Source: Talaromyces rugulosus
Taxonomy: Eukaryota > Ascomycota > Eurotiomycetes > Eurotiales > Trichocomaceae
Assembly (NCBI RefSeq): GCF_013368755.1
Contig: NC_049561.1
Location: 4,712,001-4,776,000, forward strand
Direction of reading: 5' to 3'
Length of the DNA: 64,000 bases
Position numbers and translations under genes: made by a program. Shown one piece after another: positions 33,844 through 43,299 of this stretch (position 1 is the stretch's first letter; each line of letters starts with the position of its first letter). Below the pieces are notes generated by a model that was given only the letters and a program-made list of their open reading frames with translations, had not been told where the DNA came from and made no database searches.

Positions 33844-34710
33844 TTATGCCCGCCCCGTCGAACCTAGCATGTCCATGCACCGCTCAACCGCCGCCTGCAT
33901 GGAATCCGTAACCTGCTCATGCAGCGCCGTCAACCCCAGCTTATCGGCCTTCTCTGCCTGCACGCGCAGATACTCGCCGTTCATGACTTTGTTGATATTA
34001 ACCTTGGCGACACCATGCGATATGCACTTCTGAAAGATCTCCGTCGTAAACGGGTCTGCGCCGTGCAGCACCAGACGCACTTGATCGCCCACAGCACTAT
34101 TAATCGACTCGAGCCGGTCGTACTCCAACTGCACGCCGCGTGGGCCGTACGAGCCATGCACATTACCAAACGCCGGGGCTAGCCAGTCGATGCCCGTCGC
34201 GACAAACTCGTGGCTTTCCTCGGGCGTGGTGAGCAGGCCTGTCAGGTCTGCTGTGTCTGCCACCCCGTCCTCGCCGCCCTCAATACGTCCGGGCTCGGCT
34301 TCCGTGGCAATGCCGCGCTCGTTGCAGTAGGCTACCAGCTCGCGCGTCTTGGCCAGGTTCTCTTCCTTTTCATAATGGCTCATGTCAACCATGATGCTGT
34401 CAAAGCCGCCCAGGTCCGCCGCGTATCGGATGATTTCTGGTGTTTGCGCGTGGTCCATGTGCACGGTAACGGGCACTTTGGCCTTTTTGGCTGCTTCGGC
34501 GGCGGCGTGGACGAGCAGCCCGTCAGCGTAATGTATTGCCCAGGGGAAGAGCAGGATCATGGCCGGGGATTTTTTGGCCTCGGCGGCGCGCACTGTGGCC
34601 ATGATCCCTTCGATGTTGTAGCAGCACATGGCCGGCACGCCGTACTTGCCAGCGAGGGCTTTGTCGAGCATGGCCAGGGCTGGGTTGCCCTTGAGGTTTG
34701 GGTGTGGCAT
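33844..34710 (-). CDS. Class II (metal-dependent) ketose-bisphosphate-type aldolase
   Basis: A single-exon gene of 288 residues. It has the family's zinc-binding and catalytic layout: the VHMDHAQTPE motif with Asp and the first zinc His, GNVHGSYG with a second His, and VLHGADPF with the third, followed by KVNINKVMNGEY. Length and motifs fit fructose/tagatose-bisphosphate aldolase-like enzymes, including members of bacterial four-carbon acid-sugar pathways. The 3-hydroxyacid dehydrogenase immediately upstream on the same strand suggests a joint catabolic route of the threonate/erythronate kind; this is inferred from neighbourhood. The gene has no intron, unlike its neighbours. The real substrate may not be fructose bisphosphate. 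Confidence 0.9.
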   Translation of the reverse strand: MPHPNLKGNPALAMLDKALAGKYGVPAMCCYNIEGIMATVRAAEAKKSPAMILLFPWAIHYADGLLVHAAAEAAKKAKVPVTVHMDHAQTPEIIRYAADLGGFDSIMVDMSHYEKEENLAKTRELVAYCNERGIATEAEPGRIEGGEDGVADTADLTGLLTTPEESHEFVATGIDWLAPAFGNVHGSYGPRGVQLEYDRLESINSAVGDQVRLVLHGADPFTTEIFQKCISHGVAKVNINKVMNGEYLRVQAEKADKLGLTALHEQVTDSMQAAVERCMDMLGSTGRA

Positions 34711-34952
34711 ATTGGCTGATTACTCTGAATGACTGATTGATATTTATTTTTTTAGTAAAAAAGACTTGAGAGGCAGGTTAAATAGCAATATCATCGGTTG
34801 CTTGTCCGTGTTGTCCGGCCGGCCATGTCGGACCAAGTCCGAGTCTGCCCCACTGTCGGCGATGTGTGCGGGGTATACATATACTCTTACTGAAAATACT
34901 TATTATTATATTCATTTATATTCACTTTATATTGTATTTATAAGATAATCAT

Positions 34953-36389
34953 TTATATATCCTCCCACGCTCGGATCACACTCGTAGCAGCCTCTCCTCC
35001 CCAACCCCGTCGCTGCGCTACCACATACTGGTTCAGCGCGGTCGTCGCCAGATTCAGCGGAATATACAAGTCGCGCGCTTCCTGCACAATATCGCTGAGC
35101 TCCTTGATGATCTTGTCAACCGTCAGACTTCCCGCAGGCGCCTCGCCTTTAGAGATGCCCTTGATCATGGTGGCCCCAAGGGTATTGAACATTTTGCTGC
35201 CGCCTGCCGCGTTGATGACCAGATCGTAAAACTGCGCCATGTCAACATTGAGATACCGCGCAAAGGCGACGGCTTCAGCGGTGGAGACGATGTTCGTGTA
35301 TTGCATGGCCTTGGTGACCATTTCCAGTCGGCGTGTTGTTTCTTCTGGGGATAGCGTGGACTTGACGCTGGTGACGGATTCCGAGGTGTACATGCGCACC
35401 ATAGCCGAGTCGTCTTTGGGTCCCCAGCCGTGTAAAAGGCCAGTCAGGTAGACCTGTTCCGCTGACGAGGATAGCGGCGTGGGAAACTTTTGTAGTCGAG
35501 CTGTTGATGTGATGATACCCTGTAAATGTTAGTAAGTCTACCGAAAAGAATACGTATATAACTAGTTAGAGTACGTACCACATCCTTAAGGATAATTGTC
35601 AATGCGCTGGCACCAGGATTCCAGTCTTCCTCCAGCATTCGCTGCAGCCGGTTCTCGTGCATCCATGTCCACGCATCCGACTTGAGAATAGCTTCAGCAG
35701 CAACATGAGCATCCAGCCCTAGTCGCGCAGCGAGTCCCATCGCCTCGCTTGCACCAAGAATGTGGATTGCCGCGAGCACTTGATGGACCATCTTCATATT
35801 GCTGCCCGCTCCAATTCCACCAGGAACAAGATATAGCTTCTTTGGGTCTGACATTTCCTGCAAAAGAAATTTTCCCTTTGTTAGAGCGGCGTCGCTGCCT
35901 CCGGCCATAATGGAAAGCGTTCCATCGGCGGCGCGACCGGCGCCTCCGGAAACCGGGCTATCCACAAAGAAAATATCATCACGTCCGTAGGCTTTGAGGT
36001 CTTTTTCGACAGATTGCGCATAGGCCGATGGCACGGTGGAGCAGAGTAGGAACGTAGCGTTTTTTGGGAGTACTGCGATAATAACTTAATTTAACAACAA
36101 AAAACAAAGGTGAAACTTTATTGTTACCATTGATTATCCCCGTCTCAGCATTGAAAAGCACTTCTTGCACCTGAGGTGCCGACGCAACCATGCAGATATA
36201 GTAATCATTCCCCTCGGCAGACTCCTTGAGAGAACCGGCCGGAATTCCGCCGGCTGCTTGGAAACGCTCGACGGACGCCGGAAAGACATCGAAGCCTTTG
36301 ACAGCGTATCCCTGTTTGACCAGGTTGGTGGCCATGCCGAAGCCCATGGCACCGAGGCCGACGAAGCCGATGGTAGGTTTAGAAGACAT
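34953..36389 (-). CDS. 6-phosphogluconate/3-hydroxyisobutyrate-type dehydrogenase (L-threonate dehydrogenase-like)
   Basis: Three exons (36389-36128, 36072-35579 and 35519-34953) encode 440 residues. The NAD(P) motif FVGLGAMGFGMATNLVKQGY is at the N-terminus. The substrate-binding DSPVSGGAGRAADGTLSIM comes next, then GAGSNMKMVHQVLAAIHI with the catalytic Lys. A second all-helical segment (residues about 290-440) continues past the usual length of about 300 and resembles the C-terminal NAD_binding_11 domain. It is the partner of the aldolase 240 bp downstream on the same strand, with both reading in the same direction. A role in oxidation of a 4-carbon sugar acid or similar 3-hydroxyacid is inferred from family and neighbour. 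I took the second ATG (MSSKPTIG) because it sits directly before the Rossmann strand. Confidence 0.9.
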
Positions 36390-37375
36390 GATCCGTATTT
36401 TTTTCAATGTTGACAATGCGATGGTGTAAAAAGGAAGAAAACGACAGACAAACCAAAAGAAATTATTAAATATTCAAAACGATGCCTCGGATAGCCTCTT
36501 ACCCCCACGACGCAACGCGGGGGCACTCCGAGCGCCATAAATTAAACATTCACCCGGCTTGCCGCTGCCATCGGCGTTGCTCCGATGTCAGGCTAAACGG
36601 TTGACAGCATTGAATTTAGCCGAGAAGCCCTAATATTGATTGATCGGGCATGGTTCGTTTTCAGTGTTCTGTCATTAGAAACACCAAAGATGAACAAAGT
36701 TCAACACTGACTGGTGACGTCAGGCTGCGGAAGAAACGTCCGGTGCCTTCTATACTGATGCCGCGATGGATTATTGACATGTATAAGAGGAGAGACGAGA
36801 TACTTCAAACTTCGACTGTTAATAAACAGAATAAATAGAGAATGATTCTCTCTAGTAGGAAGCAAAAATATAAGCAATGTGACTTGGAGCTCACACGGAA
36901 GCCTGACGAAGCCAAAGTCTAAAGAAAGCATGTCCGGCCAGCACCTGCCTCCCTCCGCGGCTCCCGGTTTGATTGACTTTGCGCTCGTCGTCTGCTTCAA
37001 ACGTTGAGTTTTCAACTTCTATTCATCGCTGTCGTATCCTGTCGTGATATCATCAATTGATCACACTGCCGATATAGCGCTGCATTGTATGTACGGGCGG
37101 ATTCGCGTCGTTGTTCGCGGTGCGTTCTTCCCAGCCCAGTTCCAGTGAGTCTACAGGCCCCGACACTGAATCTTCATGGACGATGCTGATAGTATTGATC
37201 TTGAAGTTCCCGGTCAATAGTCCATCTCGCGTCCTTGCACAAGTGGCTGCTCCTCTATTTAGTCCTCGACTACAACTCCAAGTACGTTCCGACAACAACT
37301 ACACCGACAAGGAATACAAGACTGACTTTGCATAGACGACGCTGGGCACTACCAATACCTGCACTCCCCAACACA
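36390..37375. other. Intergenic region
   Basis: Nearly 1 kb holding the dehydrogenase promoter and the promoter of the small membrane protein. I see no supported gene. Confidence 0.4.
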
Positions 37376-37567
37376 ATGGCGGCCATCAGTATCCCCGACT
37401 ACCAGCCCAAGATCCACGATCTGGCGAAGCGCAATTGGGCGAGCAAAAACCCCGGTGTTATTCTGGTCTTTTGCATCGTCTTTCTCGTCGTTATGGGGGT
37501 CGCGTTGTTGTTTCTGTACCGTCGACTACTACGCAAAAAGGCTGAAAAACAGGCATATAGTGGCTAG
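37376..37567 (+). CDS. Small single-pass membrane protein
   Basis: A 63-residue open frame, MAAISIPDYQPKIHDLAKRN onward. One strong transmembrane helix (VILVFCIVFLVVMGVALLFLY) is followed by a basic tail (RRLLRKKAEKQ), which places the C-terminus in the cytosol by the positive-inside rule. I know of no function. The start context ACACAATGGCG is acceptable. The short length makes it easy to miss. An upstream intron in the 5' UTR is possible. Confidence 0.6.
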   Translation: MAAISIPDYQPKIHDLAKRNWASKNPGVILVFCIVFLVVMGVALLFLYRRLLRKKAEKQAYSG

Positions 37568-38193
37568 ATCGATGTTATCTTCAGGTCAATGATTTGCACT
37601 TTCAGATGATGCTGTTGATTCTGATGAACGGGTATTGTGATAAACGTTGAACCACATCCTACTTATTTGTATCAATCACATGGCTAAATAGTATGGTAGT
37701 GTCGTAATGAATTTTATTGAGCTTCAATGTTTGTCATCCGTTGTTAAGGCTCTTGAAAATTACCAAAAAATGTTTTAGCATTGTTTTATGTTATGTCGAC
37801 ACCTAAATTATGACTAATCGAGATCGATGAGTTCGTCATCTGTGCAACCATGAGCTGCTTTAAGTTTTTATTCCCAAATTTCTTCTTCATCTTATTTATT
37901 TCTTCCGTTGTTTTCTTTTTCTCCGCTACTGCAAATATTCGGCCTCCCTTGCATGATCGGCAGGTTCGGGGAGATCGATCATGTTGAGCGCTTCTCATCG
38001 TAGGATTGTCTTTTCGTTCTCCTTAAGACTGCAGACACTGTCGTGACTCGTATGACGAGCTTTCAATCTACTCAAGGCAATACTAGAGCAAGTCACATTC
38101 AAAAACTTCCTGTGAAACAAATAAAGAAGAATGGCCAGAGGTTACTAAACCACTAAACCGCAATCCGAGAGAAAAAAAGAAAAGAAAAGAAAA
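37568..38193. other. Intergenic region
   Basis: AT-rich 3' and 5' flanks. No gene is supported. Confidence 0.4.
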
Positions 38194-38757
38194 ATGTCAA
38201 AAAACTACAAACTCACCTTCATCACCCCGCTCAAGCAAGACAATGGCGTATTCAAGCCGATATTCCGACAACCCTACCCAACCCTACCTATCCGTATCAC
38301 GTTGCCGAAATTCTCCTCGGACACGCTCCCGCCCATATCATCGCGAGTCATGGTCGATCGGTTTTTGGCTAGGGTTCAATACGGCGCTGGGTGTACGGCG
38401 GATGAGGATTTGTTTAATACTATTGGGTTGTCGACGGTGGTTGATAGCGAAGGGTTTCGCGAGATTCGGAGTAGTCATATGAGCGCGTGGATTGTGTTGG
38501 GCGAGAATTCTCGGAAGCTGCAGAGTTTCAACAACAACAATGTCCTTGCCAATGACAAGGAAGGAATCATGATAAAAGCTAGGACAGCCAAGACGGGGAT
38601 CGTCGAGATTCAAAATGTTGTTTTCCAGGTCGTCGCAAGGTACCGGATTGCAGTCGAGTTGCGGTTTGACGACGGACAGGCAATCGGCAGGACGCCGTGG
38701 CAAACCGTGGAGGTTCAGGTTCAAATGCAGGGGTCGAAAAAGAGTGCATTTTGTTGA
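38194..38757 (+). CDS. Unknown protein, 187 residues
   Basis: I do not recognise this protein. It is an intronless open frame, preceded by an A-rich leader (AAAGAAAAGAAAAATG). The composition is beta-rich and evenly mixed, with no signal peptide or transmembrane helix. The middle has an Asn run (SFNNNNVLAND). The C-terminal part (VFQVVARYRIAVELRFDDGQ) reads like paired beta strands. There is no Cys-rich or repeat pattern except a terminal FC. It could be an orphan or lineage-restricted gene. Confidence 0.55.
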   Translation: MSKNYKLTFITPLKQDNGVFKPIFRQPYPTLPIRITLPKFSSDTLPPISSRVMVDRFLARVQYGAGCTADEDLFNTIGLSTVVDSEGFREIRSSHMSAWIVLGENSRKLQSFNNNNVLANDKEGIMIKARTAKTGIVEIQNVVFQVVARYRIAVELRFDDGQAIGRTPWQTVEVQVQMQGSKKSAFC

Positions 38758-41488
38758 TAGTCACATGTAAAATGCACTCATTTTCTTTTTTCTTTTCTAA
38801 ATTTTTTTTTCAAGCATACAGTCGGTTGAACGGAATGTTATTCCCGGTGTTGCACAGCCTTGTCTATTAATTTGGTCATTCGATAACACATGTTATATCA
38901 TCCTAAGAGAGAGAGAAAACAATTCCATGTGATCCTCCAGACTTGGGAACAATATCCGTTAACGTTTCATTTTTCTGTATCACGTTTTGATTCAGAATCT
39001 GACGATCCAGTTTTTGGGACAATGCAGCATCCCGCGAGAAATGGAGCTATCGGCTGGTGTTGAAATGTCGACATGCGAATAAAATTTGTTAGGCTATTTT
39101 TTTTTTCACGTGCCCTGCATTGGGAAAGTCTGTTTTGCGTTGTGAGGTTTCATGTGCTCATGTATACCACCTTGGTGGATGAGGATGTAGATCAACTCAA
39201 AAAGTAGCATATTTCGTAGACAAAGAATTGTAGTTTGTTCATGATCTGTAATGTCAATTCCATTGTTCGGACTTATTCCCTGTTCTGGAAACTGGAAACA
39301 AAGATTCGAGTTTCGTTCCCAGTACTTAGCGTCGTAGCGTTGCCGCTTGAGCCTCGTACCGAGTGGTAAAACCATACCTTTGTCAAGATATCATTCGAAG
39401 TTTAAAAAGGACTATCGAGGTTTACTGGGAAGCACATTTCTGGCAAGTGTCCTGTTGAATTGACTTTCAGGGCTCTAATTTTCTTGCATGTGGTAAAGTC
39501 TGTTCTTCGTATTTACTCGAGTAGTCGCGGCCAAATGTAAACTCTGTTTAGCATGTGCATACAAGTTTTCTAGAATAAAGGGGTAGTTTGATGTCACTAT
39601 CCAAATCTAGATACTCCATCATGCCAAGCCACGACTAGATACGATCAGTCCACCATGTTAGGCATGTGCAAGAGAACGATCGACAAGAAGTCTAAAAACC
39701 GTGCCGCATTTCCACCCCACAAGTAATAATAATAATAGCCTGGCAGGCCCATGTTCTTTGTTTGAGGCTTTGCCATGAGCGAGTCTGTGGGGATGTCGAG
39801 GGATGATGCTCATTATTAGGATTATTGACATTACGTATTATTAATATTAGGATGTTCATATCGTATTCGCATATTTCCTGTAGTTGGTTGGTCAGTTGTT
39901 AATAATTATGGTTCTAACTAACCCTAACCCTAGCAGGGATTGCTTCGGCGATTCCTAGTCCACCACGGAACTGCTATTATTAATATTATCACTAGTATTA
40001 CTACTACTGCTACTTACTGCTGGTTCATTAATAATCACAAGCAAATACTGATCCTTCCATATCGCACCCGATTAGACCGTCGCATCGAATCGGTTAAATC
40101 GACATTTCACGGTTAGCCCAAAGCCTACTGATCCTGCTGCCTGATCCTGCTGCCGAATGACAGGAGGACAATCCCGATCGTACCAAAGAGTGCCCACGGG
40201 ATCATACATACAGCGTGGAAGAAAAAAAAAACAGAAGGAAAATGGAAAGAGGAGGAAAAAGAAACATTTAGTGTCTAAAATTTCCGGCAGTTTATCCCAA
40301 AAGGCAGCGATTGCCCGGCGGCGCAGGCGCAAGCATGGGCGATATCCCTGCTCGCTGCAGTCCAGTCAGAAACGATTTTTTTTTCTCCAGACTCCGCGGG
40401 CCTTTTTCTAGACCTAGGCACTAACTAGTACGAGGGCAAAACACTTCTTTGTGGGCCCGCTGTCTTTGACTCTTTGGGGTAACCCTTGGCTAAAGGGCGT
40501 GGCTAGCCGTTAATGTCTCACGGAATCCGGAAATGATGCTTGTATTTCCTTTACAACTGGTTGGTTATTAGCCTGGCCCACCACTTGTCTAGCTCCACAC
40601 TGGCTCGTTGTGCACGCATGGATGATCGCTTCTTTGTTAACCGGGCGTCGAAGTCCTCGATGTCAATGTCTTGCACTGGTAATAATCAGCCACGACGCCG
40701 TGGTTGATCCGGTGTACTCCCTCCGACTCCGTGACAATCCAACACAATACGGCCGATTAATACTAAACTAAGCTGGCTGCTGCAGCTGTCCAGACAAGTA
40801 TTTGTCTGCCACCAGCTCGGAACCAGGCCCAAACAGTACGGAGGGTTCTGGCTGCATTCTCGTAGGCACGAGCCCGTGCACAAAATCCTATCCCTGCCAG
40901 CCACTAGGCAGGGTTTTCTTGCGAACAAGCTCTCCCTCCCGGGTGGGTTCACCAGCCCGGGTGGCCGTTCGTAATTTATCTAACACTAGGCAGTGACAAG
41001 GATCAAAGCCTCGTTGGCCCTGCTCACCTCGCTGACCGGGGAGGGCCTCGCTCGCCGCCATGCCGAGAACAAAAAAAAAAAAAAACTGTAGCACCACATA
41101 TCCGAGCTGTTCAGTCTAGACTACCTTCTCATCCATGCGTAATTAATTGCGTACGACGATCCTGGATATACAAATGTGGACATGAAGGCTTTGCTTCCTG
41201 CTGATCCTCGCCTTCTTGCGTTCTGGCTAAAAGTCTGGTCACTACTTAGCCTTTTTTGCTGGACCTTTCCCCCTGGTACCTGCTTCTCACTGCTTTTGTT
41301 CTGGGCTAGTCCTTCGATGGCGCTGGTGACGGGGGGTCTGTTCATCATCCACCAACTATTCCCCGCATAAGTCTGACAGGGATCTGTTCAATAAAATTTC
41401 TGATAAGCACTTATAACTGCAGGTTTCACCCCTTTCAGTGCTTCTTGGTCTGTGCTAGATATTTTGTGAATCCATATCCCTCGCAGCC
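38758..41488. other. Long non-coding stretch, 2.7 kb
   Basis: I find no convincing coding frame here. Notable items are AAT/ATT microsatellite-like tracts near 39720 and 39835-39975, a short telomere-like CTAACCCTAACCCTA at 39918-39932, a purine-rich tract near 40205-40270, and an A run near 41069-41085. The final 300 bp are the receptor's 5' region. An untranslated leader or a non-coding RNA is possible. Confidence 0.5.
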
Positions 41489-42868
41489 ATGGTAAGTGTG
41501 CCATGGCCTGTGGACTTGCTTCACAGCGGCGGTGATTCTTCTTCTCTATTCACCAGGAATCCTGTCTTAGACATAAACCCTCTACCTTCGACACAGTATC
41601 GAGGCCTCATTGCCATCTCGATCCTCGCCTTTGCTTCGGTTCTGGCTACAACTGGTCTGCTCTGCTTTATCACATACCGAATCTTCTTCTCGAAACGGGG
41701 GGACAAACGGTATCTCGGCCATAATCAGTACATCATCCTCATTTACAACCTCCTGCTCGCCGACTTGCAGCAATCCCTAGGGTTTATCATTTGCATTCAC
41801 TGGGTTCGAAACGATGCTATCCGCGCTGGCACAGCTGCTTGTTTTTTGCAGGGTTTGTGGCTGCAAGTAGGAGATCCAGGTAGTGGGTTGTTTGTGATGG
41901 CCATTGCTGCCCACACATTCATGTTGGTCACTTTTGGGCGGAAAATTGAGCACAAGTGGTTCGTTTTAGCTGTAATCGCAGTGTGGTGTTTTCTCGCTGT
42001 TATAGTGGCTATTCCAATTGCAAGCCATGGTGTCGACGTGATGATTCCATCTGGAGCATGGGTAAGTCTTGTATCTCTGTTATATCTGTGGCGTAAAACT
42101 AACATAACAACAAAGTGTTGGATCAGCTCCAAATACGAAATCGACCGTTTATGGACTCACTATCTCTGGATCTTCCTTGCTGAATTCGGCACCGTCATCC
42201 TCTACGCAATCATGTACTTCCAACTCCGCCGCCAAATCTCTGCATCGTCCATCCTCGGTGCTAGCGGAAGCGCGCAGGTAGAGAGTCTCAAACGGCTTCG
42301 GCGTGTAGTCGGATACATGGTTATCTACCCAGTCGCATATGTCGTTCTGTCTCTGCCCCTTGCTGCTGGCCGCATGGCTTCAGCGCGCGGCGAACAGCCC
42401 AGCATGGCCTACTTTTGCGTTGCGGGCGCCATGATGACCAGTTCTGGCATGGTTGACGTGGTTGTCTACACGCTAACGCGCCGCAATCTCATCACTGACT
42501 CGGAGTATCGCGGAAACAGTGCGTATAACAATATTGTCAGCGGCCACCGGAATACCAACAGCCATCGTCATCACCATCATTACGGTGGACGCTCAGCCAA
42601 CCTGACGACAACGGTGACTTCTACTGTTGCCGGTGGCGGAGGCTGGAAGAATCATCGTGGGAATAACCGCTCGTCGAATTCAGAAGGGTCTGGTTCGACT
42701 GACAATATCGTGCAGCAGCCAAAGGATATCGAGCTGGGTCAGCTAGGGAAGGTCTATCAGCAGACTACAATTGAGGTCACGAGCGAGCCGGCCTTTCTCG
42801 CGAACCCTAGTCCACGGTCGAGTCAAGAGGAACGCCGTGTTTCTACTGATCATAGGCCGATGTGGTAA
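41489..42868 (+). CDS. Seven-transmembrane G-protein-coupled receptor-like protein
   Basis: A polytopic membrane protein with helices in the segments IAISILAFASVLATTGLLCF, YIILIYNLLLADLQQSLGFI, GLFVMAIAAHTFMLVTF, WFVLAVIAVWCFLAVIVAI, YLWIFLAEFGTVILYAIMYF, VVGYMVIYPVAYVVLSLPLA and MAYFCVAGAMMTSSGMVDVV. A probable in-frame 54-nt intron lies at 42062-42115, with GTAAGT, a CTAAC branch site and AAG; it gives 441 residues. A His/Gly/Ser-rich cytosolic tail of about 130 residues follows. It looks like a fungal nutrient/carbon-sensing class receptor (Git3/CAR-like), but I cannot name the class. The start ATG is itself followed by GTAAGT, so an alternative with an upstream exon cannot be excluded. 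Confidence 0.8.
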   Translation: MVSVPWPVDLLHSGGDSSSLFTRNPVLDINPLPSTQYRGLIAISILAFASVLATTGLLCFITYRIFFSKRGDKRYLGHNQYIILIYNLLLADLQQSLGFIICIHWVRNDAIRAGTAACFLQGLWLQVGDPGSGLFVMAIAAHTFMLVTFGRKIEHKWFVLAVIAVWCFLAVIVAIPIASHGVDVMIPSGAWVSLVSLLYLWRKTNITTKCWISSKYEIDRLWTHYLWIFLAEFGTVILYAIMYFQLRRQISASSILGASGSAQVESLKRLRRVVGYMVIYPVAYVVLSLPLAAGRMASARGEQPSMAYFCVAGAMMTSSGMVDVVVYTLTRRNLITDSEYRGNSAYNNIVSGHRNTNSHRHHHHYGGRSANLTTTVTSTVAGGGGWKNHRGNNRSSNSEGSGSTDNIVQQPKDIELGQLGKVYQQTTIEVTSEPAFLANPSPRSSQEERRVSTDHRPMW

Positions 42869-43299
42869 TGGTTCTGGGGGTTACTCTTGTTTCTTCTTTG
42901 TGAAATAAAATAGTATGTACGGTTAAGCGGTTAAAGACACGATATTTTCTATTTTCTTCATTTTCACTTTAGATGTACCACAGGATTACCTACGTATGTG
43001 ACATTGGCGTGCGCAGTGTAGTTGATATGTAGGGGAGTTTTAGGTGAATGATTTAATATCAAGCTAAATACACATTAATACAGGAATTGATAGTTCTTAG
43101 ATTAGTGGATCAGTATATTGATGATAAAAATATATATGTAACGTATTCCGGCTAAGTATGTACTATTAATCTGCTGATATTTTCTATTTAATACATGAAG
43201 ATAAATTTTCAATGTATCATTAATTGATCACATCAATCTTTGAAAGTTTTTGGACATTTTTGACTAATAACAATATAGAATAGTTGAAGGACCCTGGCC
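42869..43299. other. Intergenic, AT-rich
   Basis: Convergent 3' flanks of the receptor and the Clr5-ankyrin pseudogene. AT-rich, with no gene. Confidence 0.4.

Noticed and set aside
33909..34719. Plus-strand frames opposite the aldolase
   Set aside because: Shadow of the aldolase gene on the other strand, without recognisable protein features.
39106..39375. Minus-strand frame of 89 residues in the long gap
   Set aside because: It has no recognisable domain, no splice partners and a stop-limited length expected by chance in this composition.
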